Below are positions 1 through 6,097 of a DNA stretch of 9,683 bases, one piece after another. The notes under the pieces were generated by a model, which was not told the DNA's origin, did no database searches, and saw only the letters and a program-made list of their open reading frames with translations. The stretch is from the NCBI GenBank assembly GCA_030614245.1, contig JAUWKK010000081.1, positions 1 to 9,683 on the forward strand, in the 5' to 3' direction. This stretch comes from Planctomycetota bacterium. Lineage in GTDB: Bacteria; Planctomycetota; PUPC01; JABMSA01; JAUWKK01. The position numbers were made by a program, and so were the translations under genes. Each line of letters begins with the position of its first letter. Within the stretch, counting starts at the first letter, position 1.

Positions 1-208
1 AACATTCGCAGCGCCACTCAAGCGAGCTGCGTGTCATGTCTTGAGCCCCGTAGGGGGCGAAGCAGAATAGCCCACGGCAACGCCGTGGGGTAAGAGTCGG
101 GGACCCTTCCTTAAGCCCTGTAAGGGCGACGTAACCATATGTACAATAAGAAGTTCACTTCCCCTCATTAACTACGAAAAGGTCAATAATGTCTTGCGGG
201 TGACGAGC
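1..208. other. Non-coding stretch downstream of the flavoprotein gene
   Basis: I see no credible gene here. The stretch holds the three-hairpin repeat at 45-127, described separately. The rest (about 128-208) is AT-richer and shows no motif I can name. On the minus strand this is the 3' flank of the FAD-oxidoreductase gene. The hairpins could help end transcription, but none is followed by a T-run, so I do not call an intrinsic terminator. Confidence 0.6.
45..127 (-). repeat. Three-hairpin palindromic repeat, copy A
   Basis: Three short palindromes stand in a row: GCCCC/GGGGC (45-49 with 54-58), CCCACGGC/GCCGTGGG with an AAC loop (71-78 with 82-89) and GCCCT/AGGGC with a GTA loop (115-119 with 123-127). 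The reverse complement matches the element at 2586-2666 in hairpin order and spacing. The central 26 bp (64-89 against 2622-2647) are identical in inverted orientation. The form is that of a REP/MITE-like dispersed element. Whether it is mobilised by a RAYT-type transposase cannot be seen here. Confidence 0.75.
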
Positions 209-1594
209 TTACGCCTCCGCGTAGCCTGCCTCGAGGCCGATCCCGTCCAGGTTGTGGGAGTCGCCCATTATGTTATCGGCGATCTTCATTCCCATATCGA
301 TGTAGTGATCGCTGCTGGTATAAATGAACGTCCCGCTGCGGCCGGAGCAGTAGAGGTTCTCGAACTGCGTCAGGTAGTCCAGCACGGTCTTTCGGTGTTC
401 GCTGTAGCCCAGCCGATAGAGCGGATACGCCTTCTCGAGTCTCACGACGCGGCAGGCATCGACTTCCTCCGGGCGGATGAGCCGCAGCTTCGCGAGGTCG
501 GCCACTACGGCATCGCGGAGCGCGTCGTCCGGGCTGTTCCACACGTCGTCGCCCTTCGTGGCGAACCATTCGATCACCAGCGACGTCTTACCCGGAGGCG
601 CGAGTGGCCGGCTCCAGTTGCGGGGTTCGTGCATTCGGCCGAAACAGATATCCCCGTCGGGGAAGTACATCCAACTATCGCCCGTCACCTGCTCCCGGTC
701 GAACGCGAGGAAGATGACTATCAAGTCACGATAGCGAAGCTGCCGGGCGGCAGCGATGACGCCGGCCGGCGCCTTGGGTCGCAGGCTCTCGACGAGGTCC
801 AGCAGCGGAACGGTCGAGACGAGCCTGGATACGTCAATCGTCGTGCATGCGCGGCCCGATCTCACCGTCATGGCGGAAATCCGCCTGCCGTCGTGGCGCA
901 CGGCGTCGATCATCGAATCGAGCATTATCCGATGCGGCGGCCCCAGCGCGGCGGCCAGCCTGTCGGTAAGCTCGCCGAAGCCCAGCCGTGGATAGACGAA
1001 GTTCCTTATCAGGCTGCTGGGTGTGCTTTTCGCGCGGATAAGAGCCTGCTTGACGACCTCGCGGAACGACAGCCCCTTGATGCGCTGCTCGGCGAAGTCG
1101 GACGACAGCCGGTCGCAGGGGATGCCCCAGACTTTCTCGGTGTAGCCCTTGAAGTAGATATCATACAGGCCGCGGCCGAAACGCTGGACGACCCAGTGCT
1201 CGAACGTGCCGTCATTACCTTCAGCCGGGAACGCCTTCACCTTCAGATATTGCAAGAGCACCCTGGCCGACGTGGCGGCCCCCAGCGATTTCAGGGCGTT
1301 GAGCGGTGTGAGCGGATAGTCTACCATCTTGCCGTTCAGGCAGATGCGGCTTACGCGCTCGACATGGATCAGGTCTTCGGCAATGACTTCCTCGAAGAAT
1401 GCCTGGACGCGCTGCTTCCTGGTATAGAAGCGGTGGCCGCCGAGGTCGAAGCGGTATGGTCCCTCCCGGACCGTGCGCGAGGCTCCCCCGATGAAGCTTT
1501 CTTTCTCGAGGACGACGACCGGCTCTGAGCCGGCTATCGCAAGCTGCCGGGCCGTAGTCAAGCCGGCCAGGCCGCCGCCGAGTATTCCGATCAT
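209..1594 (-). CDS. FAD-dependent amine oxidase / UDP-galactopyranose mutase-like flavoprotein
   Basis: The product is a 461-aa cytoplasmic flavoprotein. Residues 2-21 form a Rossmann dinucleotide-binding segment with the GGGLAG glycine motif, followed by the strand-ending acid in VVVLEKE (about 27-32) and GGASR (36-40). Family hallmarks follow: FDLGGHRFYT (49-58), GYTEKVWG (150-157), and a C-terminal FAD-binding block GRSGTFIYTSSDHYIDMG. This pattern fits the protoporphyrinogen-oxidase/UDP-galactopyranose-mutase superfamily, and such proteins often occur in polysaccharide loci. The substrate cannot be read from the sequence. The ATG at 1594 was chosen because the Rossmann fold starts there and GGGAG lies 5 nt upstream. 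A longer reading from a GTG at 1708 would overlap the deacetylase gene by about 90 bp and adds only non-homologous-looking residues. The gene follows the deacetylase by 25 bp, so the two are probably co-transcribed. A role in surface or exported glycan metabolism is inferred from that neighbour. Confidence 0.88.
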   Translation of the reverse strand: MIGILGGGLAGLTTARQLAIAGSEPVVVLEKESFIGGASRTVREGPYRFDLGGHRFYTRKQRVQAFFEEVIAEDLIHVERVSRICLNGKMVDYPLTPLNALKSLGAATSARVLLQYLKVKAFPAEGNDGTFEHWVVQRFGRGLYDIYFKGYTEKVWGIPCDRLSSDFAEQRIKGLSFREVVKQALIRAKSTPSSLIRNFVYPRLGFGELTDRLAAALGPPHRIMLDSMIDAVRHDGRRISAMTVRSGRACTTIDVSRLVSTVPLLDLVESLRPKAPAGVIAAARQLRYRDLIVIFLAFDREQVTGDSWMYFPDGDICFGRMHEPRNWSRPLAPPGKTSLVIEWFATKGDDVWNSPDDALRDAVVADLAKLRLIRPEEVDACRVVRLEKAYPLYRLGYSEHRKTVLDYLTQFENLYCSGRSGTFIYTSSDHYIDMGMKIADNIMGDSHNLDGIGLEAGYAEA

Positions 1595-1619
1595 TGCAGC
1601 TCCCGTCGTCAGCCCGCAC

Positions 1620-2366
1620 TTATTCCGTGTGGAGGTATTGCGAACAAGTGATCCATTCGCCGTCGAGGCGGTCGAGGGCCCGCCGGAGAATGTCCCACGC
1701 TGCTTCACCGCAGTTCCGCGTGAGCATCCAGCGGAGCGGGGCCTTCAGGCAGGCCGCCGTCTCGGGTGGCAGGAACTCGTGCAGGTGCAGGTACAGCATC
1801 ACCGGGCATCCCGGCGCCGCCCGCGGCATAATATGCAGCCCGAGCGGATGGTACAGCCGCAGGTACGTCAGGCAGAAGGGCGTGATGCCGTCGCGAAGGA
1901 CGGAAACGCCGAGGCGTCCGAGCCCGTGGGCGGGGGCGGGCCATCTGCGGTTCATCAAGCTTGGGCGCACGCAGCCGGCGGAGGCATCGTACTTGTACCC
2001 GGCGTCGGCGACTTCCTCGAGCCAGCCTTGCGACGTTGCAAAGAAGGGCGCCCGAACGCCTTCGACCTCGCGGCCGAGTTCCGCCAGGATCGACCTTGAC
2101 CGCTGCAGTTCATCGTGCACTTCTTCGCGCGGCACGCGGTTCAGCCGCCGGTGATTGTAGCCGTGCGATGCGATCTCGTGCTGCGGGCCGATCTCGAGCA
2201 GCATGTCGCGGCAGGATTCCACGAGCCGCCCGGTGACGAAGAACGTCGCGGCTATACGGCGCTCCTCGAGCAACCCCAGCAAACGCGGAAGGGCCTGCTC
2301 GACCCCGCGCGTTCCTGCAATCCCCCAGTCGGGCTCCATATCGACGGTGAACAAGAGCTCGTTCAC
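1620..2366 (-). CDS. Polysaccharide deacetylase (NodB / carbohydrate esterase 4 family)
   Basis: The product is a 248-aa NodB-fold deacetylase without an obvious signal peptide. It would remove N- or O-acetyl groups from a glycan using a divalent metal. The five NodB motifs can be followed in order: the acid-rich start TVDMEPD (7-13, catalytic-base/metal Asp9), ATFFVTG (40-46), the metal-binding SHGYNH (67-72, His68 and His72), RAPFF (105-109), and a late His motif YLHLHEF (192-198). The first motif is TVDME rather than the classical TFDDG, as in deacetylases of exopolysaccharide loci. The start is GTG at 2366, preceded by AAAGGGATC, a purine-rich but close-set ribosome site. The exact start is less certain than the gene, and a TTG four codons in is the only near alternative. 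The gene leads a two-gene unit with the flavoprotein. A cytoplasmic location would suggest action on a glycan precursor. Confidence 0.88.
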   Translation of the reverse strand: MNELLFTVDMEPDWGIAGTRGVEQALPRLLGLLEERRIAATFFVTGRLVESCRDMLLEIGPQHEIASHGYNHRRLNRVPREEVHDELQRSRSILAELGREVEGVRAPFFATSQGWLEEVADAGYKYDASAGCVRPSLMNRRWPAPAHGLGRLGVSVLRDGITPFCLTYLRLYHPLGLHIMPRAAPGCPVMLYLHLHEFLPPETAACLKAPLRWMLTRNCGEAAWDILRRALDRLDGEWITCSQYLHTE

Positions 2367-2585
2367 GATCCCTTTCGCAAAACGTTTACGTCTATGATTT
2401 AAGGCTAAACGAAAGCCGGGCGCGAATCAAGGGCTAGCCGAGAAATGGGAGCCGGTTGCGTTGTTCGGTGCCGGTTGTGAGTGGCCCTGCAACGGACCTG
2501 CCCGCCCCCCGCCTGTGGAGGAAATGGGACCACAGCAGATGAACGCAGATAGGATGGTGTGGATGCCGAGATGGGGCACTATTCC

Positions 2586-2666
2586 GCCCCTTCAGGGCTG
2601 GGATTTCACTCGTCAACCTTACCCACGGCGTTGCCGTGGGCTATTCTAATTCGCCCCTGACGGGGC
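2586..2666 (+). repeat. Three-hairpin palindromic repeat, copy B
   Basis: This is the inverted counterpart of the element at 45-127. The hairpins are GCCC...AGGGC (2586-2598), CCCACGGC/GCCGTGGG with a GTT loop (2622-2629 with 2633-2640) and GCCCC/GGGGC (2653-2657 with 2662-2666). The central 26 bp (2622-2647) match copy A exactly as a reverse complement, while the spacers on either side have diverged. Copies A and B enclose the deacetylase-flavoprotein pair. Confidence 0.75.
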
Positions 2667-2700
2667 TGGATCCGTCCGCAGGGGCAGCATCTCTCCTTGG

Positions 2701-2720
2701 GGCAGGCTTTCCAGCCTGCC
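2701..2720. repeat. Palindrome with 8-bp stem
   Basis: GGCAGGCT (2701-2708) pairs with AGCCTGCC (2713-2720) across a TTCC loop. It lies about 50 bp downstream of the exbD remnant on the minus strand and lacks a T-run, so it is more likely a REP-type palindrome than a classical terminator. Confidence 0.55.
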
Positions 2721-2771
2721 AGCCTTCGGCATGGCCTGCCGATTCGCAGCAGTCCTCCGCCCCGTTGGGCC

Positions 2772-3042
2772 TCACGGATCTTCGATCGGCGCAGCGGACG
2801 ATATCTTGTGGAATCCGGCCCGCGCGGCTGCGTTGATGGCTTTGATTATCCAGCCGAAGCGGACGCGGCCCCCGGCGACTATGACTACGCCCTGCTGCGG
2901 ATGAGGGGCCTTGCGGCGGAGCATCCTGAGCGTGCCGTCATTCTCGTCGAGTATGGCTGCGCCCCGGTAGCGTGTTTCGCCCAGTTCGACGAGGACATCG
3001 GGGGGATCACTGCCGGGATTCGCCGGATTGCGGCGGAGTGTG
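2772..3042 (-). pseudogene. Truncated third exbD (C-terminal part only)
   Basis: Minus-strand translation up to the TGA at 2774-2772 gives about 89 in-frame codons that align with residues 70-156 of the exbD-2 product next door. Shared blocks include DVLVELGE, GVVIVA and, near the end, ARAGF.KIS.AAPIE. By eye, about 48 of the last 73 residues are identical, with two one-residue gaps and no internal stop. The part that would hold the N-terminus, the membrane helix and its essential Asp is missing, and no start codon precedes the homologous block in this frame. Homology begins at 3041, directly after the exbD-2 stop codon (3045-3043). The best reading is an old exbD duplicate that later lost its 5' half. 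A frameshift-linked extension of exbD-2 or an assembly collapse are alternatives. Confidence 0.8.
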
Positions 3043-3558
3043 CTATCTGTCGAGTGGAGCGATGGGTTTGCTTCCCGGCTTGACGGCGGTCTCGATCGGT
3101 GCGGCGAATGATATCTTCTCGAATCCCGCCCTTGCTGAGGCGTTCAGGGCTTTCATGATCCAGTGGAACCTGATCTCGCCCTCCGCTACGATGACTACGC
3201 CCTGTTTCTCCGGATTGCCGAGCTTCTTCTGGAGCGTCACGAGGGTGTTGTCGCCTTTCTCCAGAATTCTGACGCCCCGATAATCATCTTCGCCCAGCTC
3301 GACGAGCACGTCGGGGTCATCCTTGTTGTTGCCGGTGAGGTTGCGGAGTGTGATGCGGATGTCCTCGATCTTGTCGATCTGTCCCTTCGTGGGGCCGCCT
3401 TCGGGGAGATGAGCATCGAGGCGGCCTTCGGGCACGCGAAACTTGCCGGCGAGTATGAAGAAGATCAGCAACTGAAAGACGACGTCGATCATCGGCGTGA
3501 GGTTCAGTCCTATCTCTTGTTCGGCTTGCTGCTCGGTTTTACGGAGGTCTTCGGCCAT
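3043..3558 (-). CDS. exbD: ExbD/TolR-family biopolymer transport subunit (exbD-2)
   Basis: The product is a 171-aa inner-membrane protein with a short cytoplasmic N-terminus rich in Glu/Gln (1-16). One transmembrane helix follows the LTPMIDVVFQ motif (20-29) and runs to about residue 37. The remainder is a periplasmic domain. Asp25 in PMID sits where ExbD/TolR proteins carry the membrane Asp required for proton use. The periplasmic part is longer than in the first ExbD and has a low-complexity insert LTGNNKDDPD (74-83) and a Pro/Lys-rich tail after AAPIE. The ATG at 3558 has GGGAGG 6 nt upstream. It lies 40 bp after exbD-1 in the same orientation and forms a proton-driven motor with ExbB. A degenerate copy of its 3' half follows at once (2772-3042), so its own last 15 residues may have been altered by that rearrangement. 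Confidence 0.9.
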   Translation of the reverse strand: MAEDLRKTEQQAEQEIGLNLTPMIDVVFQLLIFFILAGKFRVPEGRLDAHLPEGGPTKGQIDKIEDIRITLRNLTGNNKDDPDVLVELGEDDYRGVRILEKGDNTLVTLQKKLGNPEKQGVVIVAEGEIRFHWIMKALNASARAGFEKISFAAPIETAVKPGSKPIAPLDR

Positions 3559-3598
3559 ATTCGGCCTCCCTGGCTAATGTCACAGCTATGACTACAGT

Positions 3599-4054
3599 CT
3601 ATTCTCCGTCTCGATCAGGGCCTTGGGGTTTAGCCGCGGCGAAGCTCAGTTTCCAAACCATGCTATCGACGCATGTTTTCATTATATCCTGGACGACGCT
3701 GTATTCGACGTCCCGATCAGCCCTGATGAGGATGGGTTTGTCGGATTTCTCCTTGTCACGGTCACGGTAAACTTCGGCTTCGGCCTTGAGCCGCTTGCCC
3801 AGCGCATCGAGAGTTATATTGACGCTCCTGAGTATGATCTGGCCGTCCTCCTTGACATTGATCGTCATGCGGCCCTTCGGCGGGTCCACGTCCGGCTTGG
3901 CTTGATCTGCCATTGGCAGTGCGAGCTGCGCGAAGTCCTTGGTTTGCAGGTCGGAGACCAGGATGAAGAAGATGAGAATCTGGAAGACGATGTCGATCAT
4001 CGGCGTCATGTTCATTTCGGCTTTGGCGCCGACGTCTCTGGGCCTTATGGGCAT
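3599..4054 (-). CDS. exbD: ExbD/TolR-family biopolymer transport subunit (exbD-1)
   Basis: The product is a 151-aa single-pass inner-membrane protein. A basic N-terminus (MPIRPRDVGAK) is followed by MNMTPMIDIVFQ (14-25) and a hydrophobic helix to about residue 34, then a periplasmic domain with a Lys/Asp/Glu-rich stretch around VYRDRDKEKSDKP and the typical late strand PILIRADRDVEYS. Asp21 is the conserved membrane Asp of the family. The ATG at 4054 is preceded by GGGAGGTGAACT, a near-ideal ribosome site, and lies 12 bp after the exbB stop, so translation is probably coupled. Its sequence differs clearly from exbD-2 beyond the membrane motif. The two are therefore old paralogues that may act as a hetero-pair around one ExbB pentamer, as inferred for loci with paired exbD genes. 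Confidence 0.92.
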   Translation of the reverse strand: MPIRPRDVGAKAEMNMTPMIDIVFQILIFFILVSDLQTKDFAQLALPMADQAKPDVDPPKGRMTINVKEDGQIILRSVNITLDALGKRLKAEAEVYRDRDKEKSDKPILIRADRDVEYSVVQDIMKTCVDSMVWKLSFAAAKPQGPDRDGE

Positions 4055-4066
4055 AGTTCACCTCCC

Positions 4067-4792
4067 TTAACCGGCGGCGCGCTGTCCGGGCTTGAAGCGG
4101 CGGATGAGATCGGCTGCGATGTTGCTGCTCTCCAGCACAAGGCGCAGGACACGGTTGCGGAAGAACTGGAAAACGATCATCATCGGGATAGCCACGACCA
4201 GCCCCATGACGGTGGTCATGAGTGCCTGCGAGATGCCGGGCGCGAGATCCGTTGCGGTGGCGCCGGGTTTGCTCGCGAAAACCAGGAACGTCTGTACCAT
4301 ACCCCAGACGGTTCCCAGCAGGCCGAGCATAGGCGCGATGTTGGCGATCAGTGCCACGTATGATATCTTGTGATGCAGGCTCAGCGAGCTTTCTTCGCCC
4401 GCTTCGTTCATTGCTTCGAGCATCGCCTCGTAGCCGTGGTCCATCTTGGCAATGGCCGGGCCGACCATCAGGGCGAGGAAGTTTTCTTCACCTTCGCAAA
4501 TGCGCGATGCTTCATCGTATTCTTCCTGATCGAAAAGGTCTTCCAGTTCGAGTACGAAGTCTGCCGGCAGCAGTTTGTCGCGCCGGATCGTAACGAAGTG
4601 CTCGATCGCCAATGCGAGGCCGGCGATCGACAGCAGGATGATGACCAGGCCAATGAGGCCCGCGGCAACTATGAGGTCGAACAACGTCATCTCGACGGTG
4701 CCCGTATCGGCTGCTTCGCCGGCATACACAAAGGCCGTGCATGCGCACATCATCCCAACGGCCATCAGGGGTATCAAGGTTATTTTCTTCAC
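4067..4792 (-). CDS. exbB: MotA/TolQ/ExbB-family proton channel subunit
   Basis: The product is a 241-aa inner-membrane protein that should form the proton-conducting ring with the two ExbD proteins. It begins with a signal-like segment (MKKITLIPLMAVG..., possible cleavage after VYA at residue 24). A first membrane helix spans about 37-63, followed by an acidic cytoplasmic loop (about 70-140). Two further helices carry the family signature LGLLGTVWGMVQTF (156-169) and ALMTTVMGLVVAIP (190-203). The extra hydrophobic N-terminus is absent from E. coli ExbB. The start is the GTG at 4792: AAAGGAG stands 8 nt upstream and the next residues are a textbook signal start. An in-frame ATG at 4864 would add 24 polar residues read through a GC hairpin and is unlikely. 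exbD-1 follows by 12 bp; a 144-bp hairpin-rich gap separates it from the TPR gene before it. Confidence 0.93.
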   Translation of the reverse strand: MKKITLIPLMAVGMMCACTAFVYAGEAADTGTVEMTLFDLIVAAGLIGLVIILLSIAGLALAIEHFVTIRRDKLLPADFVLELEDLFDQEEYDEASRICEGEENFLALMVGPAIAKMDHGYEAMLEAMNEAGEESSLSLHHKISYVALIANIAPMLGLLGTVWGMVQTFLVFASKPGATATDLAPGISQALMTTVMGLVVAIPMMIVFQFFRNRVLRLVLESSNIAADLIRRFKPGQRAAG

Positions 4793-4799
4793 TGCAAAT

Positions 4800-4809
4800 G
4801 CTCCTTTCC
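4800..4809 (-). promoter_or_regulatory. Strong Shine-Dalgarno site deciding the exbB start
   Basis: On the minus strand AGGAAAGGAG is followed by eight bases and the GTG at 4792-4790. No comparable purine run precedes the upstream in-frame ATG at 4864, so this site sets the start of exbB at GTG. Confidence 0.8.
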
Positions 4810-4811
4810 TG

Positions 4812-4918
4812 CCCGCCGGCAGGCGGGTCCGTGGTAACTGACGGTCTACATTATGTTTTCCCATTGCCGGGTGACCCCGGCATTCGGCACAGAGCCGAGC
4901 CTGCCCGCCACGGCGGGC
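4812..4918. repeat. Cluster of four GC hairpins between the TPR gene and exbB
   Basis: The 144-bp gap contains CCCGCC/GGCGGG (4812-4817 with 4822-4827), TGCCGGG/CCCGGCA (4865-4871 with 4876-4882), TCGGC/GCCGA (4884-4888 with 4894-4898) and GCCCGCC/GGCGGGC (4903-4909 with 4912-4918). The first and last share the decamer CCTGCCCGCC. On the transcript they would fold between the TPR stop codon and the exbB ribosome site. They could act in mRNA processing or stability, giving a separate level of expression for the motor genes. No T-run follows any of them, so I do not call a terminator. Confidence 0.55.
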
Positions 4919-4936
4919 CCGTGCGAGCGTGGCGGA

Positions 4937-6097
4937 TTACTTGGGCCTGGGTATCTGCCGTGCTGCGGCAGAACCGGGATAGCGCTGTTTCAGCTCCTTC
5001 CACATCAGTTGAGCCTTTAGTTCGTTCTTGATCTGCCGGTAGCACAAACCGGCTTTCAGCAGGGCCTTGGCGTGTTCTTCCGGGGAGTCATCGAAGAGCG
5101 TGACGACGTAGAGGTAGTTGACGAGGGCTTCCATGTAGTTGTCTTTCGCATTAGCAGCCCCCATGTATGCATCTCCGAGGGCGTTGAAGCACTGTGCGAG
5201 GGCCGACCGCAGCGGCCGCAGCCCCTTCGCCCGCTCGCTCCTGGGCATGTTCTTGTAGTCGTACTTGGCCTTCCTGATGACGGCTGTAGCTGCTTTCTTG
5301 GCCTTCTCGAACTCGCCGTTGCCGATGTGTATCAGCACGTACTGAACCTTGACCTCGTAGTCTTTCGAGGGGCCGAGTTCCCTGGCCTTGATTTCGACGC
5401 TCTTGAGCTTGAGGAGCGCCTTGTCGCGTCTCTTGAGGCTCACGAGGCAGCGCACGCAGCCCATCGCGGCATTATAGTGGACTACAGGCTCGTATCTCGG
5501 CTCTCCGTCGGCTCCCGTGGCCGATTCGATTCTCTCGAACTCCTCGAGCGCCTTGTCGAATTCACTTCGCTTGAAGTACAGATCGGCAAGAGTGGTCTGC
5601 GCCTTGGCCATGTACTTGTTGTTCGGGTAATCCTTGTTGAGTTTGCTGAGTGTCTCTGCGGCGAGCTTGAGCCTGGGCGGCACCAGGCGCAGATAGCTTT
5701 CGGCGATGTGGTAGAGGCATTCGGGGCCGAGCCAGAACATCCGGACGTTGCGAGCTTTCAACGCCTCCTGGTAGTCGCGAATGGCCTCAACGTAACTATT
5801 TCCCGCTGCGAACTTCCTGCGGGCGTTGCGGAGCTCTCTCGGCGCGTCGCTGAATGTTACATAGTCGACTTCCTTCTGGGGCACTGTCTTGGCCTGCGTG
5901 CTGGTCTCATCCCTGTAGGTTACCTTGTCGATGTCCTCGCCCTCGACGCGGCATCTTGAGATGAGCTTGCCGCTCTTGAGCTTGATCATGTCGGTATAGC
6001 CCGCTGCGGAGGCAGTCCGGCAGGCCAGGATCGCTGAGATCGCGGCACAGGCGGCAAGCAGTATTCGGATTCTCATCCTCAGCTCTTTTCGTCTCAT
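4937..6097 (-). CDS. Secreted TPR-repeat protein with N-terminal beta-type module
   Basis: The product is 386 aa, probably periplasmic. A basic start and hydrophobic stretch (about 8-31) end in TASA|A, a fitting signal-peptidase I site after residue 31. Residues 34-84 (YTDMIKLKSGKLISRCRVEG... to VDYVTFSD) alternate like a small beta domain often seen at the start of planctomycete envelope proteins. From about 88 to 375 the protein is helical with TPR-like units, for example FAAGNSYVEAIRDYQEAL (96-113), ADLYFKRSEFDKALEEFERI (171-190), GNGEFEKAKKAATAVI (259-274) and GLCYRQIKNELKAQLMWKEL (350-369). The start ATG at 6097 overlaps the previous stop as ATGA; a second ATG at 6076 would also give a signal peptide. 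It is likely a partner or scaffold of the ExbB/ExbD motor. The exact role is unknown. Confidence 0.85.
   Translation of the reverse strand: MRRKELRMRIRILLAACAAISAILACRTASAAGYTDMIKLKSGKLISRCRVEGEDIDKVTYRDETSTQAKTVPQKEVDYVTFSDAPRELRNARRKFAAGNSYVEAIRDYQEALKARNVRMFWLGPECLYHIAESYLRLVPPRLKLAAETLSKLNKDYPNNKYMAKAQTTLADLYFKRSEFDKALEEFERIESATGADGEPRYEPVVHYNAAMGCVRCLVSLKRRDKALLKLKSVEIKARELGPSKDYEVKVQYVLIHIGNGEFEKAKKAATAVIRKAKYDYKNMPRSERAKGLRPLRSALAQCFNALGDAYMGAANAKDNYMEALVNYLYVVTLFDDSPEEHAKALLKAGLCYRQIKNELKAQLMWKELKQRYPGSAAARQIPRPK

Larger units (their letters stand above)
2367..2771. other. Non-coding, repeat-bearing gap between the exbD remnant and the deacetylase gene
   Basis: No reading frame here looks like a gene. 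The gap contains the three-hairpin repeat at 2586-2666, an 8-bp-stem palindrome at 2701-2720, and a CCTGCCCGCC decamer (2497-2506) that recurs at 4808-4817 and 4900-4909. The deacetylase promoter should lie in its left part (about 2370-2450), where the minus strand becomes AT-richer. I cannot point to convincing -35 and -10 boxes. Confidence 0.6.

Noticed and set aside
45..127. Intrinsic terminator for the flavoprotein gene
   Set aside because: The stems are stable, but none is followed by a T-run on the minus strand, and the element occurs again at 2586-2666 in the other orientation, so it fits a dispersed repeat better.
194..1528. A 444-codon open frame on the plus strand
   Set aside because: It lies wholly antisense to the flavoprotein gene, its translation has no recognisable motif, and long antisense frames are expected in GC-rich DNA. 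The minus-strand frame has clear FAD-binding motifs.
1595..1708. 38-residue N-terminal extension of the flavoprotein from GTG at 1708
   Set aside because: It would overlap the deacetylase coding region and precedes the Rossmann start. The ATG at 1594 has its own GGGAG site.
2697..3083. A 128-codon plus-strand frame over the exbD remnant
   Set aside because: Its similarity to the plus-strand antisense frame of exbD-2 is only the shadow of the minus-strand homology. The real signal is the in-frame exbD fragment.
4793..4864. Upstream ATG for exbB at 4864
   Set aside because: The added 24 residues are polar and come from a GC hairpin. The strong AAAGGAG site and the signal-like start support the GTG at 4792.
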